Part shown: piece by piece, positions 42,685 through 52,606 of the stretch | How positions within the stretch are numbered: position 1 is the stretch's first letter | Layout of the letters: each line of letters starts with the position of its first letter | Origin: Actinopolyspora alba | GTDB lineage: Bacteria > Actinomycetota > Actinomycetes > Mycobacteriales > Pseudonocardiaceae | Assembly: GCF_900112765.1 (NCBI RefSeq) | Contig: NZ_FOMZ01000005.1 | Location: 110,084 to 174,083 of the forward strand | Direction: 5' to 3' | DNA: 64,000 bases | Made by a program: the position numbers and the translations under genes | The notes under the pieces: model-generated | Seen by the model: only the letters and a program-made list of their open reading frames with translations | Database searches by the model: none | What the model was told of the DNA's origin: nothing

Positions 42685-44157
42685 TCAGGAGCGCGAGCGG
42701 CCGTCCCAGGCGACGAAACCGGCCTGCTCGGCGTCCGCCGGACCACGGAACCACACCTCCGCGACCACCCGATCGAAATAGGGCGAGTCGGTGGTGTGGT
42801 ACTGCCGCGAGCCGAACTGCCCCTTGACCGTGTAGCTCTCGTCCGGCCTCGGTTGTTCCGGATACTTCTCGTCGGGGTACCACTCCTGCGGTTCGTTCCC
42901 GGCGTCGGTGCCGGACTCGCCTGCCGTCGCGTCCGAGGACCTCCCCCGGCCCGGGTTGTCGAGGACGTTTCCGCTCAGCACGGAGTGGGCGTTGGTGGCG
43001 GAGCCACCGCGCCGGGTGTTGGCCCCCGGAACTCTTCTGGGAAGCCCTTCGGGGGTCTCGTCGACACCCGCGGCACCACCCGACGCGGAGTCGGTGGGCC
43101 CTGCGGGGGTGGTCCCACCCGTTGTTCCCTCCGGTCCCGGGGCGGAATCCGCACCCTCGGTCACCGGCGAGGCCGAGCTGTCCGGCAGTTCGGCACCGCT
43201 GCGGTCGGGGTCGATTCCGGGCGTCACCATCGGCTCGAACAGTGAACGCAGCCTGCCGGTGAGTTCCCCCTCGGAGGACTCACCGGAGCGCTCCCCCGCC
43301 TGCTCACCGGCTGCCGTCCCCCGACGCGGCTCGCCCGGTTCCGACCCCGAACCGGGACGCTCGGAACCGCCGAACTGTCGCGTGGTCTCCGAGGCGACGT
43401 TGTCGGTGTCGTACATGTCGAACTCCGCGGCCGAGAACCACGCGCGGTCCCCGGCAGGGCCGGAGAGTTCCGCGCCGGAGCTCACCTCGGCTGGTGTGGT
43501 GGGCGTCGCGGACCACTCGGCGCCGCCCGGCGCTGGGGCCGACTCGGGGGGTTGTCTGCGCGGATGTTCCTCACGCAGCTCGCGTTCCCGCTCCAGCCGC
43601 AGCTCTGACTCGTCGAAGGAAGCGGTGTCGGAACCGCGCGGCGTCTCCTGAACGGGCTCCCACTCGCCCGTCGCGGAGCTACTCGCGCCTTCCGTCCCGG
43701 GTGCGGCCGCGAAGACGGATCCGCCGAAGTCCTCGGAGGCGGCCTCCATCCAGCGCGCGCGCTGACTGCCCAGTGGTCGGGGCACGTGCTCGGTCGGCCA
43801 TTCGGCGGCGCCCGATCCGTATGGGGTGGCCGCGTCCGAGCTCTCGGGGCGGTGCGCGGCGGCTTCGGTGCCGGATTCCGGGGCGCGGTCGCGCGGTGTC
43901 CCGTTCTCCGGAACCGGCTGGACCGCGGTGTCGCGGGTCGTTCCGGTGTCCCGGTCGAGCTCGGAATAACGGTGGAACTCACTGTCCGGAACCGGTTCGG
44001 ACTCCCACAGCGCGATGTCGCCCTCGGCGGACGAGCGGTCCCGCAACTCACGCAGCCGCTGGTGGGCGGGCCGCACGAACAGCAGCCAGGTGGCCGCCAC
44101 ACCTGCCGCGAACGCGGCCAGGCTCCACAGCCACACCTGGGTAAACAGCCACGTCAC
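42685..44157 (-). CDS. Single-pass membrane protein with disordered linker and C-terminal sunset domain
   Basis: 490 aa. One N-terminal helix (3-27, LFTQVWLWSLAAFAAGVAATWLLF), a 370-residue acidic Gly/Ser/Glu/Pro-rich linker, then a C-terminal motif at about 445-485: YTVKGQFGSRQYHTTDSP, FDRVVAEVWFRGPADAEQAGF. This matches the sunset-domain pattern (I/VKGN..S..YH.P ... E.WF ... A..AGF). The linker carries GLPRRVPG, like motifs in the CvnA tail. Function is unknown; it is downstream of the polyprenyl synthase in the same direction, with a 90-bp gap. Confidence 0.8.
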   Translation of the reverse strand: MTWLFTQVWLWSLAAFAAGVAATWLLFVRPAHQRLRELRDRSSAEGDIALWESEPVPDSEFHRYSELDRDTGTTRDTAVQPVPENGTPRDRAPESGTEAAAHRPESSDAATPYGSGAAEWPTEHVPRPLGSQRARWMEAASEDFGGSVFAAAPGTEGASSSATGEWEPVQETPRGSDTASFDESELRLERERELREEHPRRQPPESAPAPGGAEWSATPTTPAEVSSGAELSGPAGDRAWFSAAEFDMYDTDNVASETTRQFGGSERPGSGSEPGEPRRGTAAGEQAGERSGESSEGELTGRLRSLFEPMVTPGIDPDRSGAELPDSSASPVTEGADSAPGPEGTTGGTTPAGPTDSASGGAAGVDETPEGLPRRVPGANTRRGGSATNAHSVLSGNVLDNPGRGRSSDATAGESGTDAGNEPQEWYPDEKYPEQPRPDESYTVKGQFGSRQYHTTDSPYFDRVVAEVWFRGPADAEQAGFVAWDGRSRS

Positions 44158-44247
44158 CGCTGCGGTCCTTTCTCTCGCGAAGTCAACCGGCGACGAGTGC
44201 GAGCACGACCGACACCGGCACGGTGGCGAACGACACGCCGGGGCATC

Positions 44248-45285
44248 TCATCGGGTGCGGGCCACGACGTAGTCGACCAACGCGAACAGCCCCTGCCGCG
44301 CCGGGCAGTCCGGCAGTCGGGCGAGCTCGACCCTCGCCTGTTCAGCGTAAGTATCGAGGGTTCGACGGGCACGAACCAACCCGGACGAGTCGCGCAACCG
44401 TCGCAACGCCTCCTGGACCTCGGCATCAGTCGTCAGTGATCCCGAGAGCAGCTCGCGTAACCGTGCGTCGGAATCGGAAGCGGTCAACTCGTAGAGCATC
44501 GGCAGTGTACGAACTCCCTCGCGGAGATCGGTACCGGGCGTCTTGCCGGACTCGTCCGGCGGAGAGGCGATGTCGATGACGTCGTCCGAGATCTGGAAAG
44601 CGGTGCCGACGATCTTTCCCACCCGTTCCAGCACACCGATCTGCTCCTGCGGCGCGCCCGAGAACAAGGCACCGAACCGGCCGCAGGTGGCGATCAGCGA
44701 TCCGGTCTTCTCGTCGATCACCTCGAGGTAGTGCGCCACGAGATCCTCACCGCCCTCGACGCCGACGGTCTCGCGCATCTGACCGGTCACCAGGGACTCG
44801 AAGGTACGAGCCAGCATGCGGACCGCATCGCTGCCCAGATCGGCGGCCAGCTGGGACGCCTGCGCGAACAGGAAGTCGCCGGTGAGAATGGCGACCGAGT
44901 TGTCCCACCGGGCATTGGCGCTGCTCGCGCCCCGCCGCATGGTGGCCTCGTCCATCACGTCGTCGTGGTAGAGCGTGGCCAGGTGGACCATTTCGAGGAT
45001 CACGGCCGCCTTGGTCACCTCTTCCCGCTCCGGCTCCCCGAACTCGGCGGCCAACAGCGTGAACAGCGGCCGGAACCTCTTGCCCCCCGCATCGACGAGA
45101 TGGAGGGACGCGCGGGTGGCGAAGTCGAGATCGCTGTGCACCGATTCGTGCAGCAGTCGTTCCACCCGCGTCATCCCGGCCCGCACCGATTCGGCGAGCT
45201 TCGGATCGGCAATGTCGAAACCGCCGACCGCGGTGCCCGTCTCCCACGGCACACCGCCGGTCGGCTCACCAACTGGGCTGGTCAC
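44248..45285 (-). CDS. Long-chain polyprenyl diphosphate synthase
   Basis: 345 aa. First aspartate-rich motif HDDVMDEATMRRG (DDxxD at about 105) and second DDVIDIASPPDESGK at about 240; GGKRFRPLFTLLAAE binds IPP. The trans-prenyl-synthase class that makes C40-C50 tails for menaquinone. It follows nuoN by 47 bp on the same strand and may be read from the nuo transcript. Chain length is set by residues upstream of DDxxD that I cannot calibrate here. Confidence 0.94.
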   Translation of the reverse strand: MTSPVGEPTGGVPWETGTAVGGFDIADPKLAESVRAGMTRVERLLHESVHSDLDFATRASLHLVDAGGKRFRPLFTLLAAEFGEPEREEVTKAAVILEMVHLATLYHDDVMDEATMRRGASSANARWDNSVAILTGDFLFAQASQLAADLGSDAVRMLARTFESLVTGQMRETVGVEGGEDLVAHYLEVIDEKTGSLIATCGRFGALFSGAPQEQIGVLERVGKIVGTAFQISDDVIDIASPPDESGKTPGTDLREGVRTLPMLYELTASDSDARLRELLSGSLTTDAEVQEALRRLRDSSGLVRARRTLDTYAEQARVELARLPDCPARQGLFALVDYVVARTR

Positions 45286-45332
45286 GTCACCGTCGCCTTC
45301 GTCTCCCCCGGAAATGCCCTGCGAGGGACACC

Positions 45333-46964
45333 TTACGACACGAAGCCACCGACACTCGCCCAGTCCAGCGCCAGCTGCGGTGCCAGCCCGAACAGCAACG
45401 TGACAACCACCCCGAGCGTGATGGCCGCGGTGGTGAAAGCCCCGGGCACGCTGACGGTGGGTCCGTCGGGTGCCGGATCGTTGAAGAACATCAGCACGAT
45501 CAGGCGCAGGTACAGGAAGGCGGCCAGCGCGCTGGCCAACAGCGCTATGACCACCAGTGGCCCCATGCCCGCGGAGAACGCGGCGGAGAACACCACGAAC
45601 TTGCCCATGAAACCGCTGGTCGCGGGAATACCCGCCAACGCGAGCAGCAGGAAGGTGAACACGGTGGCCAGCAGCGGCGAGCGCTTGGCCAACCCCGCCC
45701 AGTCCGAGAGGTGAGTTGCCTCACCCTCCGAGGTGCGGACCAGGCCGATGATGCCGAACACGGCCAGCGTGGTGAACCCGTAGGCGAGCAGGTAGAACAA
45801 CGTGGCGGACAGGCCGCGCTCGGTCAGCGTGATCGCCCCGACCATGAGAAATCCCGCATGCGCGATCGAGGAGTAGGCGATCATGCGTTTGACGTCCCGC
45901 TGCGTCAGACCGGACACCACTCCGATGACCATCGACAGCACCGCGACGGTCCACAGCACCCAGTGCCACTCCCAGCTGGAGGCGCCGAAGGCCACGTGCA
46001 GCAGGCGCAGCATCCCGCCGAAGGCGGCGACCTTGGTGCAGGCCGCCATGAAGCCGGTCACCGCGGTGGGCGCACCGTGGTAGACGTCCGGGGTCCAGAG
46101 GTGGAACGGCCCCACCGAGCCCTTGAACAACAGCCCCATGATCACCAGCCCGAGGCCGGCGAACAGCAGTGTGTCCGAACGCAGGCTTCCCGCCGTGGCG
46201 TCGGCGATGTCGGAGAACTTCACCGAGCCCGCGTAGCCGTACAGCAGGGCCAGCCCGTACAGGAAGAACGCGGAGGCGAAGGCGCCCAGCAGGAAGTACT
46301 TGACCGCGGCTTCCTGCGAGAGCAGCCTGCGCCGCTTGGCCAGCCCGCACAGCAGGTAGAGCGGCAGGCTCAGCACCTCGAGCGCGACGAACATCGTCAG
46401 CAGATCGTTGGCCGCGCAGAACACCATCATCCCGCCGAGGGAGAACAGCGTGAGCGGGAAGACCTCGGTGCGCATCCCGGCCACCGAGGCGGTGGCGCGG
46501 TCCATCACCGACGCGGAGGCGGCGCCGGGCGCGTCGGCGGGCTGTCGCGGCGTCTCGGCGGTGTTGGTCTCGGCGACGAACGCACCGCCGGGTTCGATCG
46601 AACGATCGGCGATCAGCAGGATCGCCCCCAATGCCAACGCCAGCAGCGTTCCCCACAGGAAAAGGGTCGCCGGTCCCACGGCGACCGTGTCCGACAGGGT
46701 GGTTCCGCCGGTGTTGATCCGCCTCGCGTGCCGGATCACCTGCGCCCCCGCGAGGATCACCGCCAGCAGGCTCAGCACCACCTGCGCGGCCCAACGCTGC
46801 CGCCGGTACACGAAAGCCTCGATCAGCACACCGAGACAAGCCGCGACCAGCACGATCAACACCGGCGCGATGGCGGCGTAGTCGATCGGCGGCATGTCGG
46901 TGGGCTGCTGGGCCAGCAGTTCGGGATGCCGGTCCGGGGCACCGGTTCGCGCTACCACTCCCAC
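45333..46964 (-). CDS. nuoN: NADH-quinone oxidoreductase subunit N
   Basis: 543 aa, about 14 membrane helices, antiporter-like subunit. Conserved KYFLLGAFASAFFLYG, LLFKGSVGPFHLWTPDVYHGAPTAVTGFMA and KRMIAYSSIAHAGFLMVG are present. The start GTG at 46964 follows GGAGGT within the end of nuoM. An approximately 60-residue low-complexity insert lies at about 95-160 in an extramembrane loop. Confidence 0.96.
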   Translation of the reverse strand: MGVVARTGAPDRHPELLAQQPTDMPPIDYAAIAPVLIVLVAACLGVLIEAFVYRRQRWAAQVVLSLLAVILAGAQVIRHARRINTGGTTLSDTVAVGPATLFLWGTLLALALGAILLIADRSIEPGGAFVAETNTAETPRQPADAPGAASASVMDRATASVAGMRTEVFPLTLFSLGGMMVFCAANDLLTMFVALEVLSLPLYLLCGLAKRRRLLSQEAAVKYFLLGAFASAFFLYGLALLYGYAGSVKFSDIADATAGSLRSDTLLFAGLGLVIMGLLFKGSVGPFHLWTPDVYHGAPTAVTGFMAACTKVAAFGGMLRLLHVAFGASSWEWHWVLWTVAVLSMVIGVVSGLTQRDVKRMIAYSSIAHAGFLMVGAITLTERGLSATLFYLLAYGFTTLAVFGIIGLVRTSEGEATHLSDWAGLAKRSPLLATVFTFLLLALAGIPATSGFMGKFVVFSAAFSAGMGPLVVIALLASALAAFLYLRLIVLMFFNDPAPDGPTVSVPGAFTTAAITLGVVVTLLFGLAPQLALDWASVGGFVS

Positions 46965-46966
46965 TT

Positions 46967-48565
46967 TCAGTTACCTCCCTGAGAGGTCACGGGATCGGTG
47001 ACGCCGACCTCGCTCATCGTTGCTTCCACCGAGGGGGTGATCACGTCCAGCACCGGGGCGGGGTACAGCCCCAGCAGGACGATCAGCACCACGAGCGGAG
47101 CCAGGACGCCGATCTCCCTGCCGTCGAGATCGCGGAGGGCGAGCCGACTGGCCCCGGATCCGGAACCGCTGTCCACCGCGACCTCCGGATCGGTCGCGGC
47201 TCCCGGGCCGCCGACCGAGTCGAGCAGCGCGGTCCCCGAGAGCGGTCCCTGCATCACCCGCTGGTAGAGGCGGAGCACGTAGACCGCCGCCAGCACCATC
47301 CCGATGGTGGCGAGTATCGCGAACACCGGTCGGGTGGCGAAGGAGCCGATCAGCACGAGGAACTCGCTGATGAACGAGTTGGTTCCCGGCAGCGACAACG
47401 TGCTCAGTCCCGCTATCAGCAGCATCCCGGCCAGCACCGGGGTCACACGCGCCATGCCGCCGTAGTCGGCGATCCTGCTGGAACCGCCGCGCGCGATGAT
47501 CATTCCGATCACCAGCACCAGCATCCCGGTGGCGATGCTGTGGTTGACCATGTAGGAGGCCGCGCCCACCTGCGCCTGCGAGGTGAACGCGAAGATTCCC
47601 AGCGCGATGAATCCGAAGTGGGCGATCGATACGTAGGCGATGAACCGTTTGAGGTCGGTCTGCCCGAACGCCTGCAGCGAGCCGTAGAGCACGCCGATCA
47701 CGCCCAGCGTGAGCACCAGCGGTGCCAGCAGTTGGGACGCCTCGGGAGCCAGCGGCAGGCTGTAGCGCAGGAATCCGAAGGTCCCCACCTTGTCCAGCAC
47801 TCCCACCACGATCACCGCCACGCCGATGGGGGCCTGTTCGGTGGCGTCGGGCAGCCAGGTGTGCAGCGGAACCAGCGGTGCCTTGATGGCGAACGCCGCG
47901 AAGAAACCGAGGAAGATCCACACCTGCACCGAGGTCGGCGCGTCGGCGAGCACTCCGCGCAGCGTGGCCCAGTCGAAGGTTCCCCGCCCGGTGACGCTCG
48001 CCGCGTAGGAGTAGGCCCCGATGGCCGAGGCCAGCATGATCAGTCCACCGAGGAAGGAGTACAGGAAGAACTTCACTGCCGCGTACTGCCGCCTGCTGCC
48101 GCCGTATCCGCCGATCAGGAAGTACATCGGGATCAGCATGATCTCGAACAGCACGTAGAACACGAACAGGTCGGTGGTGGCGAACACCGCCACGGTCAGC
48201 GCCTGCTCGACGAGCAGCAGCGCGAAGAAGCCACCCCGGCTGCGCTCGGCTGGGAGCCGTTCCCGCCAGCTGAATCCCAGCACCAGCGGCATCAGCAGCG
48301 CGATCACCGCGACCATGACGAGCGCGATGCCGTCCAGCCCGAACGAGAGGCTTATGCCGTACTGGGGGATCCACTCGACGGAGCCGCTCAGTTGCAGCCT
48401 GGCCCCGCCGGGCTGGTAGCTCAGCCAGGCCACCGCCGCGAGCACCAGTTCCACCAGCGAGAAGCCCAGGGCTACCGGTTTGGCCGCGCGTTCGTTGCCG
48501 CGCAGCAGCGCCACGACGATCGCGCCGAGCAGCGGCAACAGAATCAGCGCGAGGAGCAGGTTCAT
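46967..48565 (-). CDS. nuoM: NADH-quinone oxidoreductase subunit M
   Basis: 532 aa from ATG 48565 (MNLLLALILLPLLGAI), with GAGGAG upstream; the longer frame overlaps nuoL without ribosome site. Antiporter-like proton channel: FYVLFEIMLIPMYFLIGGYGG, KAPLVPLHTWLPDATEQAPIGVAV, KRFIAYVSIAHFGFI. The last 60 residues extend beyond the usual core. Confidence 0.97.
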   Translation of the reverse strand: MNLLLALILLPLLGAIVVALLRGNERAAKPVALGFSLVELVLAAVAWLSYQPGGARLQLSGSVEWIPQYGISLSFGLDGIALVMVAVIALLMPLVLGFSWRERLPAERSRGGFFALLLVEQALTVAVFATTDLFVFYVLFEIMLIPMYFLIGGYGGSRRQYAAVKFFLYSFLGGLIMLASAIGAYSYAASVTGRGTFDWATLRGVLADAPTSVQVWIFLGFFAAFAIKAPLVPLHTWLPDATEQAPIGVAVIVVGVLDKVGTFGFLRYSLPLAPEASQLLAPLVLTLGVIGVLYGSLQAFGQTDLKRFIAYVSIAHFGFIALGIFAFTSQAQVGAASYMVNHSIATGMLVLVIGMIIARGGSSRIADYGGMARVTPVLAGMLLIAGLSTLSLPGTNSFISEFLVLIGSFATRPVFAILATIGMVLAAVYVLRLYQRVMQGPLSGTALLDSVGGPGAATDPEVAVDSGSGSGASRLALRDLDGREIGVLAPLVVLIVLLGLYPAPVLDVITPSVEATMSEVGVTDPVTSQGGN

Positions 48566-48617
48566 CGCGTCTCCTCTTCTCCGGCTATTTCGCGGGAATT
48601 CGCACAGCGGGCCGTCG

Positions 48618-50630
48618 TCATGGGGTTCCCACCGAGAGCAGGGCGGCCACCAGCAGGACGCCGCCGACCAACATGGACATCGCGTAGGACCGGACGAAGC
48701 CGGTCTGCCAACGCCGCAGCACCTGCGAGGCGGCGCCGAGGGTCGTGGCGACCCCGTTGACCGCGCCGTCGACACCGACCCGGTCGAACCGCGCCAGCCC
48801 GTCGGCCAGTCCCACGGTCGGACGCACCGCCACCGCGCGGTTCAGCGCGTTGCCGTAGAGATCCGCACGGGCCGCGCGTACCAGCGGCGAGACCCGGGAC
48901 GGTGCGGTCTCGGGAACGGGACGGCGCCCCACGACCAGCCAGGCCACCAGCACGCCGAGCGCGGAGAACCCGAGCGTGAACACCGGGATCACCGAGTGCG
49001 GCAGCACCGTGTGTCCCTCCTGGAGTTCGCCGAGGGCGGGGCTCAGGAAGTGCACCAACCGCTCGCCGCTGGTGAACAGGAAACCCGCTGCCACCGAGCC
49101 GATGCCGAGCACGATCATGGGCCCCGTCATCACCGGCGGCGACTCGTGGGGGTGGAACTCCCCGCCGTCGGAGGCCGTCCGGTGTTGCCAGCGCCGTTCG
49201 CCGAAGAAGGTCAGCAGCATCAGGCGGGTCATGTAGAAGGCGGTGAGTCCGGCACCGAGTACCGCCGCACCGCCGAGCGCCCAGCCCTGCCAACCGGGTT
49301 CGCCGAAGGCCGCCGCGATGATGGCTTCCTTGGAGTAGTAGCCCGAGAGGAAGGGGAAACCGATCAGCGCCAGATAGCCGACCGCGAAGGTGGCGAAGGT
49401 GATCGGCATGTAGCGGTAGAGCCCGCCGAACTTGCGCATGTCGACCTCGTCGCGCATGCCGTGCATCACCGAGCCCGCACCGAGGAACAGTGCCGCCTTG
49501 AAGAAACCGTGCGTGAGCAGGTGCATGATTCCCAGCGCGTACCCGGCCGGCCCCAGCCCGACGGCGAGCATCATGTAGCCGATCTGGCTGACCGTGGAGT
49601 AAGCCAGCACCTTCTTGATGTCGTCGTAGGCGCAGCCGATCACGCAGCCGACCAGCAGGGTGACCGCACCGACGATCGCGACCACCAGCTGACCGGTCTC
49701 GGTCATGGTGTAGAGCGGGTTGGCCCGCGCGATCAGGTAGACCCCCGCGGTGACCATGGTGGCCGCGTGGATCAGCGCCGAGACCGGCGTGGGACCCTCC
49801 ATGGCGTCGGGCAGCCACGCCTGCAGCGGCACCTGGCCGGACTTGCCGCAGGCTCCCAGCAGCAGCAACAACGAGATGGCCAGCACCGTTCCCGTCGAGA
49901 GCTCCCCGGCGCGGGCGAACACCTCGGAGTACTGGGTGGTGCCGAGCCTGGCGTACAGCAGGAAGATCGCCAGCGCCAGTCCGACGTCGCCGACCCGGTT
50001 CATCACGAAGGCCTTGGTGGCCGCCCCCGCGGCGCTGGGACGCTGCTGCCAGAAACCGATGAGCAGGTAGGAGGCCAGCCCGACGCCCTCCCAGCCGAGG
50101 TAGAGGGTCACGAAGCTGTTGCCGAGCACCAGGATCAGCATCGCCGCCACGAACAGGTTCAGGTACCCGAAGAAGCGGCGCCGCTCGGTGTTGCCCCGTC
50201 CGACGCGTCCCTGCTGGTCGTGGGCCATGTAGCCGATCGAGTAGATGTGGATCAGCGCGCCGACCCCGGTGATCAGCAGCACGAAGACCAGCGACAGCGG
50301 GTCGATGCGCAGCCCGAAGTCGACCTGCAGGGAGTTGACGGGGATCCAGGAGAACAGGTGCAGCGAACGCGCGGCCTGTTCCGCCCCTCCCACGGAGGTG
50401 AACAGTGCCAGGGCGTAGCCGAAGGAGGCGATCACCGTGGCGCAGCCCAGCAGGTGTCCCCACCCGTTGGCGCGCCTGCCCGCCAACAGCAGCACCGCGG
50501 CACCGAGCAACGGAATCGCGATGATCAGCCACGCATTGTTCTGAATCGCTCCCTGAGCGGCCTGTACCGGCTCCGGAGCGGCCAGCATGGAGGTTGTCAC
50601 GCCGTCTTCCAATCCGTTCCGTTGGTCCAT
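48618..50630 (-). CDS. nuoL: NADH-quinone oxidoreductase subunit L
   Basis: 670 aa, about 16 membrane helices. LYLGWEGVGLASYLLIGFW, KSGQVPLQAWLPDAMEGPTPVSALIHAATMVTAG and KKVLAYSTVSQIGYMM are the antiporter-subunit hallmarks. A GTG at 50600 with GGAAG before it is an alternative start 10 codons later. The C-terminal amphipathic helix region is shorter than in E. coli. Confidence 0.97.
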   Translation of the reverse strand: MDQRNGLEDGVTTSMLAAPEPVQAAQGAIQNNAWLIIAIPLLGAAVLLLAGRRANGWGHLLGCATVIASFGYALALFTSVGGAEQAARSLHLFSWIPVNSLQVDFGLRIDPLSLVFVLLITGVGALIHIYSIGYMAHDQQGRVGRGNTERRRFFGYLNLFVAAMLILVLGNSFVTLYLGWEGVGLASYLLIGFWQQRPSAAGAATKAFVMNRVGDVGLALAIFLLYARLGTTQYSEVFARAGELSTGTVLAISLLLLLGACGKSGQVPLQAWLPDAMEGPTPVSALIHAATMVTAGVYLIARANPLYTMTETGQLVVAIVGAVTLLVGCVIGCAYDDIKKVLAYSTVSQIGYMMLAVGLGPAGYALGIMHLLTHGFFKAALFLGAGSVMHGMRDEVDMRKFGGLYRYMPITFATFAVGYLALIGFPFLSGYYSKEAIIAAAFGEPGWQGWALGGAAVLGAGLTAFYMTRLMLLTFFGERRWQHRTASDGGEFHPHESPPVMTGPMIVLGIGSVAAGFLFTSGERLVHFLSPALGELQEGHTVLPHSVIPVFTLGFSALGVLVAWLVVGRRPVPETAPSRVSPLVRAARADLYGNALNRAVAVRPTVGLADGLARFDRVGVDGAVNGVATTLGAASQVLRRWQTGFVRSYAMSMLVGGVLLVAALLSVGTP

Positions 50631-50655
50631 TCGCTGTGCGTCTCGTTCCGTCGGG

Positions 50656-50955
50656 CTAGTACTTCAGGAGGTTGGCGTCGTCGACGGAGGCCGATCGGCG
50701 GGTGCGGTAGATGGACATGATGATGGCCAGCCCGACCACGACCTCGGCCGCGGCGACGACCATCACGAAGAAGGCCATGGCCTGCCCGTCGATCGATCCC
50801 TCGATACGCGCGAACGTCACCAGCGAAAGGTTGACCGCGTTGAGCATCAGCTCCACGCACATGAACAGCACGATCGCGTTGCGGCGTATGAGCACGCCGA
50901 CCGTGCCGATGGTGAACAGCAGCGCCGAAAGCAGCAGGTAGTAGGTCGGGGTCAC
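50656..50955 (-). CDS. nuoK: NADH-quinone oxidoreductase subunit K
   Basis: 99 aa, three membrane helices. [23 protein letters not shown] contains the conserved Glu in helix 2, and [23 protein letters not shown] the second Glu. The GTG start overlaps the nuoJ stop (GTGA). Part of the proton-translocating membrane arm. Confidence 0.97.
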   Translation of the reverse strand: MTPTYYLLLSALLFTIGTVGVLIRRNAIVLFMCVELMLNAVNLSLVTFARIEGSIDGQAMAFFVMVVAAAEVVVGLAIIMSIYRTRRSASVDDANLLKY

Positions 50956-52040
50956 TGCCTGACCTCCTCGGGGGAACTCGAACCGGCGTCCGGGTGCGCG
51001 GTGTCGTCCGGGGACCGCGGGTCGTTCCGGGACCCCGTGGAACCGTTGCTCCCGGTGTGACCGCCGGAGCCGTTCTTACCGCCACCCTCGCCCGGCGTGC
51101 CGTCACCGGAACCGCTGTCGGGGGTTTCCTCCCCGTTCGGGTCCGAAATGGACTCCGACGTGCTCCGGCCGGTCCCGTGCTCCCGGTGGCCGGTTCCGGT
51201 CAGCGCGTGCGCGTCGGGCGGCGGGGCACTTCCGGAGACCGCGTCCCGGTCGGGGCGCAGCCGTTCCACGGGAGTGTTGTCCAGGATCTCGGACAGCGAG
51301 TCCTCCGCGACGGAGCCGTCCGGAAGCAGTGCCGGGGTGGCGACCGAGTTGGCCGTGGCGTAGACACCGGGGCCCGGAAGTGGGGAAGGCCTGGCGTACC
51401 TCCCCTGGAACCTGGCCTCCACGGTTTCCCGCTGCGTCATGCGCGGCTTGCGCCCCTTGCCGCCGTAGGCCAGCACCATCGCGCCGAGCGAGGCGGTTAT
51501 CAGCAGCGCCGAGGTGAGCTCGAACGGGAACAGGTAGTCGGTGAAGATCACCTGCCCCAGGCCGCCGGCGGCCCCGCCGCCGGGTGACCACGGGTTCAGC
51601 GGCGCGGCGGGCACCACCGCGTCGAGCGAACGCGCCAGACCGGCCACCAGCAGCACGGCCAGCGCCACCCCGAGCACACCCGCTGCCAGCCGCTGGCCGC
51701 GCAGCACCTCGACCACGGAGTCGGACGCGTCCCTGCCGACCATCATGAGCACGAACAGGAACAGCATCATGATCGCGCCGGTGTAGACGATGATCTGGGT
51801 GAATCCGAGGAACTGCGCGCTCTGGGCCATGTACAGCACCCCGAGGCTGAGCATGGTGAGCACCAGCCACAGCGCCGAGTGCACCGCGCTGCGCGCGAAA
51901 ACCATCCCGAGCGCGCCCAGCAGTGCCAGCGGCCCGAGAATCCAGAACACCACCGTCTCTCCGGTGCCCACGACGCCCTGCTGCGCGGTCTGCGCGAGCG
52001 GCGTCCGCACGAGCACCTCGGTGGTAGCCGTCATGGTCAT
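50952..52040 (-). CDS. nuoJ: NADH-quinone oxidoreductase subunit J with long acidic tail
   Basis: 362 aa. The start ATG at 52040 overlaps the nuoI stop (TGATG). The five-helix NuoJ core occupies about 1-180 ([21 protein letters not shown]). Residues about 185-362 are a polar tail rich in Gly, Ser, Asp, Asn and Glu ([20 protein letters not shown]). NuoJ elsewhere is about 165-270 aa, so the tail is exceptional. Its location (cytoplasm or outside) follows from the odd helix number and is not certain. Confidence 0.95.
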   Translation of the reverse strand: MTMTATTEVLVRTPLAQTAQQGVVGTGETVVFWILGPLALLGALGMVFARSAVHSALWLVLTMLSLGVLYMAQSAQFLGFTQIIVYTGAIMMLFLFVLMMVGRDASDSVVEVLRGQRLAAGVLGVALAVLLVAGLARSLDAVVPAAPLNPWSPGGGAAGGLGQVIFTDYLFPFELTSALLITASLGAMVLAYGGKGRKPRMTQRETVEARFQGRYARPSPLPGPGVYATANSVATPALLPDGSVAEDSLSEILDNTPVERLRPDRDAVSGSAPPPDAHALTGTGHREHGTGRSTSESISDPNGEETPDSGSGDGTPGEGGGKNGSGGHTGSNGSTGSRNDPRSPDDTAHPDAGSSSPEEVRQ

Positions 52041-52606
52041 CACCGAACGGCCTCCTCGCCACCGGTCTCGACCGTGGTGCCGTCGGGTACTCCCTGCCCG
52101 CGGGCGAGTTCCGGTCCGTTGACGTAGTAGTCCTGCTCGTCCTCACCCAGCCGCATGTCGTGCGGCGGCTGTTCCATGCCGGGCAGCAGCGGCGCGAGCA
52201 GGTCCTCCTTGGTGTAGATCAGGTTCTGCCTGTTGTCGTCGGCCGTCTCGTACTCGTTGGTCATCGTCAGCGCCCGTGTCGGGCACGCCTCGATGCACAG
52301 CCCGCAGCCGATGCAGCGCAGGTAGTTGATCTGGTAGTCGAAGCCGTAACGCTCACCGGGCGAGTACCGTTCGTCGTCGGTGTTGGTCCCGCCTTCCACG
52401 AAGATCGCGTCGGCTGGACACGCCCACGCGCACAGCTCGCACCCGACGCATTTCTCCAACCCGTCCGGATGCCGGTTCAACTGGTGCTTGCCGTGGAACC
52501 TGGGAGCCGGGATCTTCTTGACCTCGGGGTACTCCTCGGTCAGCACCGTTTTGAACATCTTGGACAGGGTGACGCCGAAGCCCTTCAGGGGATCAGTCAT
52601 TCCCAT
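52040..52606 (-). CDS. nuoI: NADH-quinone oxidoreductase subunit I
   Basis: 188 aa. Two [4Fe-4S] ferredoxin motifs: [12 protein letters not shown] and [12 protein letters not shown] (clusters N6a and N6b). The ATG overlaps the nuoH 3' end by 14 bp, with AAGGAGG just upstream. It passes electrons from NuoG to NuoB. Confidence 0.98.
   Translation of the reverse strand: MGMTDPLKGFGVTLSKMFKTVLTEEYPEVKKIPAPRFHGKHQLNRHPDGLEKCVGCELCAWACPADAIFVEGGTNTDDERYSPGERYGFDYQINYLRCIGCGLCIEACPTRALTMTNEYETADDNRQNLIYTKEDLLAPLLPGMEQPPHDMRLGEDEQDYYVNGPELARGQGVPDGTTVETGGEEAVR

Noticed and set aside
48575..48600. Sequence resembling the repeat palindrome near the nuoM start (GGCTATTTCGCGGGAATTCG)
   Set aside because: Arms do not pair fully and no other repeat module is nearby; likely chance.
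48480..50720. 746-codon plus-strand open frame across nuoL
   Set aside because: Antisense shadow of nuoL; composition is His/Gln/Arg-rich and no family matches.
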